A DNA stretch of 64,000 nt from Vibrio scophthalmi LMG 19158 (lineage in GTDB: Bacteria; Pseudomonadota; Gammaproteobacteria; Enterobacterales; Vibrionaceae): positions 1-64,000 of the forward strand of contig NZ_AFWE01000196.1 of assembly GCF_000222585.1 (NCBI RefSeq). Direction: 5' to 3'. Shown piece by piece: positions 25,186-33,560 of this stretch. A model generated the notes under the pieces. That model saw only the letters and a list, made by a program, of their open reading frames with translations, was not told where the DNA came from and searched no databases. Both the position numbers and the translations under genes were made by a program. How positions within the stretch are numbered: the first letter of the stretch is position 1; each line of letters opens with the position of its first letter.

Positions 25186-26889
25186 ATGACAGAACAAATG
25201 ACACAATGGCTGGCACTCGATCCAGACCCAAAAACACGTGAAGAATTGCAACGTTTGATTGCTGAGAATCAACAACACGAATTAACGGACCGATTTCGTA
25301 GCCGCTTGGAGTTTGGTACCGCGGGCTTACGTGGCAAAGTGGGTTGTGGTCCTAACCGAATGAATAGATTGGTTATTCAGCAAACTGCGTGTGGACTTGG
25401 TCACTACTTACAAAGCCAATTTAGCGATGCTAATCAACGAGGAGTTGTGATTGGTTATGATGGCCGCACCGACTCAAAGCAATTTGCTCATGATACAGCC
25501 GCCGTGCTGGCACAGTTGGGTATCAAAGTTTACTTAACTCATGATGTCGCAGCAACGCCTATCGTTGCTTTTGGGGTTAATTACCTCAATACTGTCGCTG
25601 CTGTCGTTGTAACGGCTAGCCATAATCCTCCGGAATATAACGGTTTTAAGGTTTACTGGCAAAATGGTGCGCAGATCATTCCACCACACGATTCCGGCAT
25701 CGCAGCTTGTATCGACGCCGTCGCTAATCAGCCAATTTCATTACTGTCACTTGAAGAGGCTCAACAGCAAGGTAAACTCGAGTGGCTTAATGATGATTAC
25801 TACCAAACCTATCGGCAAACCATGAATAGCAATACTCTGCTAACTAATCATAGCCAGCCAGATGCGATTGGTATTGCTTACACAGCAATGCACGGTGTTG
25901 GCGCAAGAATGGCAGAAACCCTACTTGCGGATGCCGGCTTTAGTAAAGTTTACAGTGTAAAAGAGCAACGCGAACCTAATGGTTCCTTCCCGACGGTTAA
26001 CTTCCCTAATCCCGAAGAAGCCGGTGCTATGGATATGGTGATCGCCCTTGCCAAACAACACAACGCGCAATTAGCCTGCGCCAATGATCCCGACGCTGAT
26101 CGTTTTGCCGTAGCGGTTCAAAAACCCGACGGCGACTACCAAATGTTAACCGGCGATCAAGTTGGTGCACTATTTGGTCATTACTTACTCAGCAAAACAG
26201 AATCGTCCAAGCAACTGGTGGGCAACACCATCGTTTCATCTAGCCTACTCAGTAAAGTTGCCGCAGCTCATGGAGCTGAGTATTTCCAAACCTTAACTGG
26301 ATTTAAATGGCTCACCAACGTCGCGATGCAAAAGCAATCTGCAGAACATCAATTCTTATTCGCTTATGAGGAAGCGCTTGGTTATACCGTCGGAAGCAAG
26401 GTGTGGGATAAAGATGGCTTATCGGCACTCGTCGCTTTCGCTCAGTTGAGTGCAGAACTTTACAGCCAAGGAAAAACGATTTGGGATCAGTTAGAAAGCC
26501 TCTATCGCCAGCATGGTATATTTGTTAATGCTCAAAGAAGCATCGCCCTAGCACCCAACACGCCACCCGTTGGCGATAAACTGCGCACGGCACCGCCAGT
26601 CGCGATTGCCGGACGTAACGTAGAGATCACCGAAGATCTTAAACACCAGCGCCGCCACTATGCTGATGGCCGTATTGAAACGATTGATTTACCGAGTAGT
26701 GATGTACTGATTTATCACCTTTCTGGAGGTGCTCGCGTTATCGTGCGACCATCAGGCACGGAGCCGAAATTGAAGTGCTACTATGAAGTGATTGAACCCA
26801 TTTCGAGCAATGATGACTATTCTGCATCACTTGAAAAAGCTCAATTGTCGATGGACATGCTCATTGCAGAGCATCAACATATGATTTAA
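25186..26889 (+). CDS. Phosphoglucomutase/phosphomannomutase (PGM2-like phospho-sugar mutase)
   Basis: A 567-residue alpha-D-phosphohexomutase that isomerises sugar 1- and 6-phosphates via a phosphoserine. The active serine lies in TASHNPPEYNGFK (S145). The Mg2+ loop is DPDADR (301-306), the sugar-specificity loop is around YEEALGY (about 391-397), and the phosphate-binding loop is RPSGTEPK near the C-terminus. The length and FGTAGLRG start motif fit the PGM2-like group, which includes phosphopentomutases, so substrate is not fixed by sequence. It is a single gene ending at a strong terminator. Confidence 0.9.
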   Translation: MTEQMTQWLALDPDPKTREELQRLIAENQQHELTDRFRSRLEFGTAGLRGKVGCGPNRMNRLVIQQTACGLGHYLQSQFSDANQRGVVIGYDGRTDSKQFAHDTAAVLAQLGIKVYLTHDVAATPIVAFGVNYLNTVAAVVVTASHNPPEYNGFKVYWQNGAQIIPPHDSGIAACIDAVANQPISLLSLEEAQQQGKLEWLNDDYYQTYRQTMNSNTLLTNHSQPDAIGIAYTAMHGVGARMAETLLADAGFSKVYSVKEQREPNGSFPTVNFPNPEEAGAMDMVIALAKQHNAQLACANDPDADRFAVAVQKPDGDYQMLTGDQVGALFGHYLLSKTESSKQLVGNTIVSSSLLSKVAAAHGAEYFQTLTGFKWLTNVAMQKQSAEHQFLFAYEEALGYTVGSKVWDKDGLSALVAFAQLSAELYSQGKTIWDQLESLYRQHGIFVNAQRSIALAPNTPPVGDKLRTAPPVAIAGRNVEITEDLKHQRRHYADGRIETIDLPSSDVLIYHLSGGARVIVRPSGTEPKLKCYYEVIEPISSNDDYSASLEKAQLSMDMLIAEHQHMI

Positions 26890-26916
26890 ATTGACGCTAA
26901 TATCGTTGAAAAAGCA

Positions 26917-26947
26917 AAAAAAAGCATGGTAAAACCATGCTTTTTTA
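26917..26947 (+). terminator. Rho-independent terminator after the phosphohexomutase
   Basis: GCATGGT/ACCATGC stem flanked by A-rich and T6 tracts. Symmetric, so it can also end the minus-strand GNAT gene. Confidence 0.85.
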
Positions 26948-26977
26948 TATTATCAAACAGACTTAGAAGTTTTCTAT

Positions 26978-27397
26978 CTAACCAATTCGCTTTTGCAAAA
27001 AGATTTTATCGACACCCGCCATCGGATAACCACTATAGCGACCGACTTCTTCAAAACCGAGTTTGAGGTAGAAGTCTCGCGCTTGAAATGAAAACGTATC
27101 CAAATAGATATCCGTGATACCCATTTGTTGAACTTTGCTCTCGGCTAAACTGAATACTTCTCTGCCCAGGCCTGACTTACGTTTATTCTCATCTAACCAA
27201 AAATATTTTACAAATAGGGTATTCGTATAGATTTCGCCAAACAGGCCGCCACAAAACTCACCATTATCATTGGTCGCAATACACGCCACATCGAGGCTAT
27301 CTTCATGAGGGAATACTTTCATATTGAAGGCATGAAGGCCTGCATGAATTTCTTGTTTAATGCTTTCTTCAGGATCGATCAAAAAGTCTATCTGCAT
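26978..27397 (-). CDS. GNAT family N-acetyltransferase
   Basis: A 139-residue single-domain acetyltransferase. The acetyl-CoA loop is visible as ENKRKSGLGREVFSLAE (about 74-90). A later YLKLGFEEVGRYSGYP segment is typical of the C-terminal GNAT motif B, where the FYxKxGF element is common. GAGGATAG precedes the ATG. The substrate cannot be told from sequence. Confidence 0.85.
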   Translation of the reverse strand: MQIDFLIDPEESIKQEIHAGLHAFNMKVFPHEDSLDVACIATNDNGEFCGGLFGEIYTNTLFVKYFWLDENKRKSGLGREVFSLAESKVQQMGITDIYLDTFSFQARDFYLKLGFEEVGRYSGYPMAGVDKIFLQKRIG

Positions 27398-27461
27398 ATT
27401 CTATCCTCAATTCAGAGTACCACTGCTCTATTATGCGGTCGTCACCATAAATGCCAGGCAT

Positions 27462-27487
27462 AAAAAAGGCCAGCAATGATGCTGGCC
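27462..27487 (-). terminator. Terminator of the LysE-family gene
   Basis: GGCCAGCA/TGCTGGCC stem with a short loop, followed on the minus strand by T6. Confidence 0.8.
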
Positions 27488-27506
27488 GATACAATAATTG
27501 TGTTAA

Positions 27507-28142
27507 CTAGGCTTGAAAAAAGCTATTCAGCATCCACAAAGCAAGTACTAAAAAGATCGCGCCCATAAACTTGTGTTGATAGGTTCTAAATTTAGCATTT
27601 TCAAGCAAACCTTTCCCCATAGTTCCAACGAGAGCGACTAATAAGAGATTGAAGATCAGCCCCAAAACATTGAGCACCAGTCCGAGTGCTAACATTTGCT
27701 CACCCGAGGTCGCGGCAACTTTAGTGGAAACAAATTGTGGTAAAAACATCACAAAGAACACCAATGCTTTCGGGTTGAGTAGGTTACTCACCAATGCTCG
27801 CTGGTAAAATTTGGTCGCCATCTTACTCTGACCTTCGAGTTCAGGCGCATCGATGCCTTGAGTGCGAATACAATCCCAGCCCATTTTTAGCAGATATGCC
27901 CCACCAAGTAAGTGCAATGCTTTTAATGCCATTGGGCTCATCGCGATCAGAGCTGACACGCCTAAAGCGGCAAGCAAAGTAAGAATAATGCCCGATGTAG
28001 CATTACCTAAACTGGCAAAAATACCCACGCGACGACCATAGCTAATACTTGAACTAGCTATCAGTAACATATCTGGCCCAGGAAGAAGCAAAAGTGCCAC
28101 CACTGCCGTTAAATAGACAGGCAAAATAGAGATATCAATCAT
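27507..28142 (-). CDS. LysE/RhtB family amino-acid exporter
   Basis: A 211-residue inner-membrane protein with about six helices. The family signature LLPGPDMLLIASSSISYGRRVGIFASLGNATSG (about 19-51) includes the PGPxxL element. The conserved NPKALVFF follows at about 122. It most resembles RhtB/LeuE-type exporters of neutral amino acids or homoserine lactones; the substrate is unproven. It is divergent from an AraC-type regulator that is its probable controller. The Shine-Dalgarno sequence is weak. Confidence 0.85.
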   Translation of the reverse strand: MIDISILPVYLTAVVALLLLPGPDMLLIASSSISYGRRVGIFASLGNATSGIILTLLAALGVSALIAMSPMALKALHLLGGAYLLKMGWDCIRTQGIDAPELEGQSKMATKFYQRALVSNLLNPKALVFFVMFLPQFVSTKVAATSGEQMLALGLVLNVLGLIFNLLLVALVGTMGKGLLENAKFRTYQHKFMGAIFLVLALWMLNSFFQA

Positions 28143-28417
28143 AATTATTATTTGCAGCTTAGCGAAAGGACGGAGATTTTATATTGCCCTGACTTTAATA
28201 TCTAGATTTTATCGCTGAAATAACAAACATTTTAGGCATTAGCTATCAAGGCAGAGTTTGAGCTAATGTCGAAAATGCTATTTATCAATAGCCTAGAGTT
28301 TGAGTGACTAAAATTCGTGCCGATCATATAGTGAGCAAAGAGCAAGTTTGTACAAAAACTTCTGTTGGGGATCATCTATCCTGTCAGCAACCCATTTGGC
28401 AAGGAGCGCTGTTCACT

Positions 28418-29245
28418 ATGGCCGACAATCATTTTAAAGAGAGTGCGAAGTTTCAACTAGCGCAAGAGCTCGGTGGCTTAGAGTTGATCGACGCTAAATA
28501 TAAGCACCAAAATTTTTCTCGCCATAGACACGAGGGCTATACCGTTGGGGTAATTCAAAAAGGCGCGCAACGCTTTTTCCGTAATGGTGGTAATCATATT
28601 GCACCAGAAGATAGCATTATATTGGTCAATGCCGAGCAAGTGCATAATGGCCAAAGTGCCAGTGAACATGGTTGGGAATATAAGGCAATGTATCCCCTAC
28701 CTAAGCAGTTTTCATCGCTCACGGACGGAATCAGCCGTGAGGCCATGGTACCCTATTTCCCTGAACCGGTTGTTTACGACCCTGAAATGGCACAACAGCT
28801 ACGTTTGGTTTTCGATACCTTAGAAAACTCGGATAACCGCCTACTAAGGGAAACCTTAGTCTATGGCACGTTAGTCAAGCTAATGGCTCGTCATGCAAAG
28901 AAATACACCGTCAATGAAGAAAAAAGCCGCAATCAACGTCAGTTAATGCTAGCGAAAGAGTTCATTGATGACTTCCCTCAAGCGGATGTCTCTTTGGCGG
29001 AGTTGGCGAAACTGGCCAACCTCAGTCCTTATCACTTCGCGCGTTCTTTCCAAAAAGAGTTCGGTTTTCCACCGCACAGCTATCAAATCCAAGCTCGTTT
29101 GCGCTATGCCATGACGTTAATGAAACAAGGACACCGCCTAAGTGATGTGGCACAAGAGTCAGGCTTCCATGATCAAAGCCATCTGCATCGACATTTTAAA
29201 CGCGCAATGGGCGTCACTCCAAAGCAATATAAACAATCACTTTAA
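28418..29245 (+). CDS. AraC family transcriptional regulator
   Basis: 275 residues from the ATG at 28418. The N-terminal cupin-like effector domain is marked by SRHRHEGYTVGVIQKG near residues 31-46 and an E-QVHNG turn. The C-terminal double HTH runs about 175-272, with LAKLANLSPYHFARSFQKEFG and VAQESGFHDQSHLHRHFKRAMGVTP. An AAGGAG lies 11 bases before this ATG. An upstream GTG at 28304 is possible but has no good Shine-Dalgarno sequence and would add 38 unlike residues. It lies between a LysE exporter (divergent) and azlCD (same strand), so it probably governs amino-acid export. Confidence 0.85.
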   Translation: MADNHFKESAKFQLAQELGGLELIDAKYKHQNFSRHRHEGYTVGVIQKGAQRFFRNGGNHIAPEDSIILVNAEQVHNGQSASEHGWEYKAMYPLPKQFSSLTDGISREAMVPYFPEPVVYDPEMAQQLRLVFDTLENSDNRLLRETLVYGTLVKLMARHAKKYTVNEEKSRNQRQLMLAKEFIDDFPQADVSLAELAKLANLSPYHFARSFQKEFGFPPHSYQIQARLRYAMTLMKQGHRLSDVAQESGFHDQSHLHRHFKRAMGVTPKQYKQSL

Positions 29246-29319
29246 CGGCAATTTTGTACAAGGTTTGTTTATCTCAACATGGCGTAATGTGGATAAACAA
29301 AATCAATAAGGAAGTATGT

Positions 29320-30117
29320 ATGAGCAAGCCGCATCGCAGCCAAAAGCATGATTCAACCCAGAGTAATTCGTCAGAGCGAACTTCGATAGAAAATGTCTCA
29401 ATCGACAATAGAACAACTGACCAACCAGCCCAAAGCAATCGACAACTCTTTTTACGGGGCTGCATCGCCATGGTGCCGCTTAGCATCGCGGTTGTTCCAT
29501 GGGGATTATTAGCAGGCTCCTATGCGATTGATTCAGGCTTGAACCCCATCGAAAGCCAAGCACTGTCAGCAATTTTGTTTGCGGGATCAGCCCAGCTTGT
29601 CGCAACAGGGATGATAAAAGCTGGCGCTGGCATCGCAACGCTATTACTGACGACCTTATTCATCACCTCGAGACACTTTCTTTATAGCGTATCGATGCGC
29701 AGTACGATTGGTAAACTTCCACTACGCTGGCGGCTAGCGTTAGGTTTTTTGCTCACCGACGAGCTATTTGCTATTTGTGGCAACCAAACCACTCAACGTT
29801 TTGAGCCTTGGTACGCTCTCGGGGCTGGGCTAAGCTTCTATCTATGTTGGAATTTAGCTACCTTTGTGGGCATTGTCGCTGGCAGCTATATACCCGCGAT
29901 GAACGAGCTGGGACTCGAATTTGCCGTCGCAGCCACATTTATCGCCTTAGTTGTCCCCAATGTAAAGAACTCGCCAACTTTGGCAGCCGTTATCGTGGCT
30001 TTAATCCTTTCGGTAGCACTTAACCTTTTTCACGTCGAAGGAGCATTAATGATCGCCAGCCTAGGCGGCATGTTAACAGGTTATTTGGTTGAAACTTTGC
30101 GCGGAGAGCAAGTATGA
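29320..30117 (+). CDS. azlC: AzlC family branched-chain amino-acid exporter, large subunit
   Basis: A 265-residue membrane protein with a hydrophilic N-terminal tail (residues 1-45) then about seven helices. AzlC-like landmarks include WGLLAGSYAIDSGL, ILFAGSAQLVATGM, SRHFLYSVSMR and LTDELFAI. AzlC with AzlD exports branched-chain amino acids (and analogues) in characterised bacteria. AAGGA lies 7 bases before the ATG at 29320; an earlier in-frame start at 29254 lacks this. It overlaps azlD by 4 bases. Confidence 0.9.
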   Translation: MSKPHRSQKHDSTQSNSSERTSIENVSIDNRTTDQPAQSNRQLFLRGCIAMVPLSIAVVPWGLLAGSYAIDSGLNPIESQALSAILFAGSAQLVATGMIKAGAGIATLLLTTLFITSRHFLYSVSMRSTIGKLPLRWRLALGFLLTDELFAICGNQTTQRFEPWYALGAGLSFYLCWNLATFVGIVAGSYIPAMNELGLEFAVAATFIALVVPNVKNSPTLAAVIVALILSVALNLFHVEGALMIASLGGMLTGYLVETLRGEQV

Positions 30118-30428
30118 CCATACTTTCTATTTTCGCCATGGCTGGGTTAGTATTTTTCAGCCGCTATGTCTTTCTCGAGCCAAAGTTGCCTTTACGACTC
30201 GCGCCTCAAGTACAGCGCATTCTGAGCTATTCAGGCCCTGCAGTACTGACTGCCATTCTAGCGCCGATCGTTTTTCTACCCGAGGGGGAATTATGGCTAG
30301 CCCCGACTAACCCTTACTTACTTTGCGCGATATTAGCGGCCATATTGATCTATAAGAGTGCCAATGTGCTGTTAACAACGGTAGTCAGTATGGTGGTGTT
30401 TTTACTGCTGAATAATTTGCTGTTGTAA
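30114..30428 (+). CDS. azlD: AzlD family branched-chain amino-acid exporter, small subunit
   Basis: A 104-residue, about four-helix partner of AzlC. It has the RYVFLEPKLP motif and the VLTAILAPIVF helix usual in AzlD proteins. The ATGA overlap with azlC implies coupled translation. It is followed by a terminator, closing the unit. Confidence 0.9.
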   Translation: MTILSIFAMAGLVFFSRYVFLEPKLPLRLAPQVQRILSYSGPAVLTAILAPIVFLPEGELWLAPTNPYLLCAILAAILIYKSANVLLTTVVSMVVFLLLNNLLL

Positions 30429-30480
30429 GTAACGCCAATCCACATCCCTAGTCATTCGAAAAGCGGCATAGGGCCAAGAC

Positions 30481-30514
30481 AACAACGCCAGCAATAATTG
30501 CTGGCGTTGTTTTT
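30481..30514 (+). terminator. Terminator after azlD
   Basis: Long stem ACAACGCCAGCAA/TTGCTGGCGTTGT ending in T5. Confidence 0.85.
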
Positions 30515-30526
30515 AATTTTAGTGGC

Positions 30527-31141
30527 CTAGTTTGCTAGCCATTCTATTTCAATTAACGTTTTTCCTGCGTGGATCAAACGGCCGAGAAATACATCCCCTT
30601 GCTGTACTTCACCCACGCCTTGCGGGGTGCCACTCATGATGACATCACCATCGCACAAGGTCGTGTAACTTTGTAGCTCAGCGACGATCGTTTGTGGTGA
30701 ATAAATCATCTGTTTTACTCCCCCACGCTGTACTCGAACGCAGTTGATGAATAGTTCAATCTCAAGCTCGTCAATCGTTAAACCGGCTAAAGGAATAAAG
30801 CGACTAAACACAGCAGAGCCATCGAATGCTTTAGCTCGCTCCCAAGGTAGACCTTTCTGTTTTAGCTCCGATTGAAGTTGACGCTTCGTTAGATCCAGAC
30901 CAATGCCCACGGCTGACAATTGTCCTTGGGTGACCACAAAGCAAATCTCACCTTCATAGTGCAGAGTCTCTTGATGGTAAGCATTAAGTTGAGTGGCAAT
31001 CGCGGTTGAAGGCTTATTAAACACTACCATTTGTTGCGGAATCACATTATTCAGTTCTTTAATGTGATCTAAGTAATTACGGCCAACACAAAGAACTTTG
31101 GTTGGTGAGAGTGCTTTTCCGTCAACAATAATCGAGTGCAT
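30527..31141 (-). CDS. Fumarylacetoacetate hydrolase family protein
   Basis: A 204-residue FAH-fold enzyme. The metal-binding acidic residues are visible in HYEGEICFVV and KAFDGSAVF, with GRNYLDHIKEL near the start and MSGTPQGVG near the end. The family includes acylpyruvases and hydratases/decarboxylases in aromatic catabolism, as well as oxaloacetate tautomerases. The YcgM-like length suggests one of the small housekeeping members. It stands alone, convergent with azlCD. Confidence 0.85.
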   Translation of the reverse strand: MHSIIVDGKALSPTKVLCVGRNYLDHIKELNNVIPQQMVVFNKPSTAIATQLNAYHQETLHYEGEICFVVTQGQLSAVGIGLDLTKRQLQSELKQKGLPWERAKAFDGSAVFSRFIPLAGLTIDELEIELFINCVRVQRGGVKQMIYSPQTIVAELQSYTTLCDGDVIMSGTPQGVGEVQQGDVFLGRLIHAGKTLIEIEWLAN

Positions 31142-31221
31142 GCCTTCGTCCCTGGGAAACTAATGAAGGCACATTTTAGCCAAACTCATTCGACGGAAAA
31201 CAAAAATTGATTTTAGAAATG

Positions 31222-31264
31222 AAAAACTCAGAGCTTGCGCCCATTATGAGCCAAACTCCGAGTT
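31222..31264 (-). terminator. Probable terminator of the porin gene
   Basis: Imperfect stem on the minus strand (AACTCGGAGTTTGG against CAAGCTCTGAGTT), followed by T5. It starts about 30 bases past the stop. Confidence 0.55.
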
Positions 31265-31293
31265 CGTATTAATCAACTATCAAGCAGATTAAG

Positions 31294-32301
31294 TTAGAAG
31301 AAGTAACGTACACCCGCGGTGTAGAAGTCTTCTTCTTTGATACCAATATCATTACCTAAATCAAACTGATAACCAGCAAACGTAACTAAGCCAGATGTAA
31401 TGGTGTATTCAACTTGCAGTGCGCTTTGACTGTATTGAGTTTTACTCGTCTTATCGTCTTCAACCGATTCATAGTTAACACTAACATTCACGCCATTATC
31501 TAGGCCAAATGCCGCTAACGCTTCGTATTGATAAGACTCGGCAAGTAATTGCTTCTTAGCGTTAGTGAAAAAATGTTCATTTTTACCGTAAACGCCCGCA
31601 ACATAAATTCCTTTACCATACGACCCATAGTTGACTGATACAAGGTGTGATTCAGCCTTACCACTATCTACATCACCGCCATTATAAGTATAGCCAACGC
31701 CAAAACCGGCAAAGTCACCACTAATCGCAATCTGTCCTCGAGTATCATAGTTACTCTTTTGTTTACCCTGCCAACCCAAACCGATGTTTAAAGAAATATC
31801 ATTACTAACGACCAATGTATTTCTATAGCTCACCATTTTTTCTGCACGCGCTGACCCGAGATTATATTGGTCTGAATATAGAAAGTCGTTGGCAAACGCG
31901 ATCGGTAAATCAGCCACACCGCCTACGTCATAATAAGGTGACCATTGTGTACCAACTACCGCACGCCCCGCTTGCTCATGGCTCGCCCCAATATAGCCAA
32001 GTCGTGTATTAAACGAGGTATCGCCTCCATCTAGATAATTGAGGGACCATTCGCCCTTTGCGTCAACCGTAACGCCGTTACCAATTTCTTTTTTACCTTC
32101 AATATTGATTCGAGGTGACACCTGATGAACTTGTACTTCGGGATCGTCACCATAAGAACCATACTTACCAATCCCCACATCAACGTAACCGCCGACGGCT
32201 AGACTGGTTCCATCTCCACTGTAAATTTGTGCAGCAAAGGTACTGGTTGAAGCGAGTAAAGTTGATGCCACTGCAATGGCTAAGCTATTTAATTTCATCA
32301 T
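31294..32301 (-). CDS. Gram-negative outer-membrane porin
   Basis: 335 residues with a signal peptide (MMKLNSLAIAVASTLLASTSTFA, cleavage after AFA-like FAA). A beta-barrel with alternating hydrophobic strands follows and ends in the canonical C-terminal aromatic (GVRYFF). Strands such as GYVDVGIGKYGSYG and AAGVRYFF-type endings fit the OmpC/OmpU-like trimeric porins. It forms a passive channel for small solutes. AGGG precedes two adjacent ATGs; the second (32298) is equally possible. CRP-like sites upstream suggest carbon-source control. Confidence 0.85.
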   Translation of the reverse strand: MMKLNSLAIAVASTLLASTSTFAAQIYSGDGTSLAVGGYVDVGIGKYGSYGDDPEVQVHQVSPRINIEGKKEIGNGVTVDAKGEWSLNYLDGGDTSFNTRLGYIGASHEQAGRAVVGTQWSPYYDVGGVADLPIAFANDFLYSDQYNLGSARAEKMVSYRNTLVVSNDISLNIGLGWQGKQKSNYDTRGQIAISGDFAGFGVGYTYNGGDVDSGKAESHLVSVNYGSYGKGIYVAGVYGKNEHFFTNAKKQLLAESYQYEALAAFGLDNGVNVSVNYESVEDDKTSKTQYSQSALQVEYTITSGLVTFAGYQFDLGNDIGIKEEDFYTAGVRYFF

Positions 32302-32789
32302 TATATCCCTATCTATGTGATAGTTGTTTTTTATAAACGTGCTAAATACAACACGCGCTATCCATTCAAATTTAGTAATGAAACTGTAACTTTCAAATGC
32401 GAAACGTTGCTTATTTTCACTTGTAGCACAAAAAAGCCACCACTAGTGTCAATGTTCATTTTTTAAACGCATAAATTTAAAGACAATATTCTTAGGGATG
32501 GATGAAGTACGGTATTTAGTGACAATGATCACAATTCAACTAAGTTATTTAAGTTGTGTGATGCTGAGCACACTAATACCAAGTGCCAATGGTAATTGGC
32601 CTGTAGAAGGATTTTGCCAAGAATAAAACGTGAATGTTTTTTACACGGTAATGAATAAAGACCCAATCAGCGGCTATCTTTCCATTGGTATGGAAATTGA
32701 AACGCACCGATAACACAGTCTATTTTCTCCCCCGGTTCACTGAGGCTGAACGTCAACCTCAGCCTCCTAAGTGTCCCACTTAAATGACA
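32302..32789. other. Porin upstream region (488 bases)
   Basis: A non-coding stretch. It holds the porin promoter and leader region and two CRP-like palindromes (listed separately). Nothing else was recognised. Confidence 0.5.
32518..32572. promoter_or_regulatory. Two candidate CRP-binding sites upstream of the porin
   Basis: AGTGACAATGATCACA at 32518-32533 keeps the full GTGA-N6-TCAC core. TGTGATGCTGAGCACA at 32557-32572 matches TGTGA-N6-TCACA at 9 of 10 positions. Their centres are 39 bp apart and lie about 225-265 bases upstream of the porin start. The neighbouring gene on the far side ends here, so the porin is the only likely target. Confidence 0.5.
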
Positions 32790-33449
32790 TTATGCATCTC
32801 GCCATCGCTCACCATACGCCATGGAATAATCAGGTAGTTTGGGCGTATCAGTCATGGTGTCACTTGCCACTAGAGGGCCAACTACTGTTTTATAAGGTAT
32901 GAAACCTGCCCAAACGGGTATCGACAGATCTTGTTCATCATCGGCAACGTCATTCTCACTGACTTTGACAGAAGCTTCAGTTAACGGTATCGCCAGTAAC
33001 ATAGTCGCATCCAATTCCTTATCGCTACTCAAGCGAATCTCTTCACATCGACCAGGGGCGATTTGCTCAATAAAGTGATTCAATAGCCTATCTTTCTCAG
33101 CTCGTTCTTCAATCGCGGTAAACTGGCCAAACACCACCGCAGAACGATAATGCGCACTGTGATGAAAGGCTGAACGTGCCAATACCCACCCGTCGAACAA
33201 AGTAAAGGTTAAGCAGGTTGAATGACCTTTTTTAAGATTACGCATCAAACGGCTGTTATTTGCCCCGTGAATATAGACATGGTCACCCACTCGCCAAGCC
33301 AACATCGGGATCACCACTGGCCCCGACTCTTCACTGATAGCAATGTGTGCAATCAACGACTCATCAATAATACTGTGCAGCAGTTCTAATTGAGTGCGTG
33401 CTTTATGTGCGCCTTTTTTTATCGTACTTCGAGAGGTAGCAGATAACAT
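32790..33449 (-). CDS. Pyridoxamine 5'-phosphate oxidase-like (FMN-binding split-barrel) protein
   Basis: A 219-residue protein of the pyridox_ox_2/PNPOx-like class. It has PVVIPMLAWRVGDHVYIHG and SRLMRNLKKGHSTCLTFTLFDGWVLARSAFHHS, the beta-strands that bind flavin in the fold. AGGGAAG precedes the ATG. It is divergent from a MocR-type regulator with only 111 bases between starts, the usual layout for a MocR target. It may act on a vitamin B6 form or another small molecule; the exact reaction is not known. Confidence 0.8.
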   Translation of the reverse strand: MLSATSRSTIKKGAHKARTQLELLHSIIDESLIAHIAISEESGPVVIPMLAWRVGDHVYIHGANNSRLMRNLKKGHSTCLTFTLFDGWVLARSAFHHSAHYRSAVVFGQFTAIEERAEKDRLLNHFIEQIAPGRCEEIRLSSDKELDATMLLAIPLTEASVKVSENDVADDEQDLSIPVWAGFIPYKTVVGPLVASDTMTDTPKLPDYSMAYGERWRDA

Positions 33450-33509
33450 AAACTTCCCTATTCACATTTGTGTGGTCAACTAACGTTGCTTTATTACCAC
33501 TATATTGCC

Positions 33510-33560
33510 AAACTGGTTTAAATTTTAGAGCCAGTTTAAAGCAATTTGTGGATCCAGTTT
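33510..33560. promoter_or_regulatory. Candidate MocR operator repeats
   Basis: The heptamer CCAGTTT occurs at 33531-33537 and 33554-33560 (direct repeat, 23 bp apart), the latter touching the regulator's ATG. An inverted copy, AAACTGG, is at 33510-33516. MocR regulators often bind direct repeats spaced about two helical turns apart between divergent genes. Confidence 0.5.
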
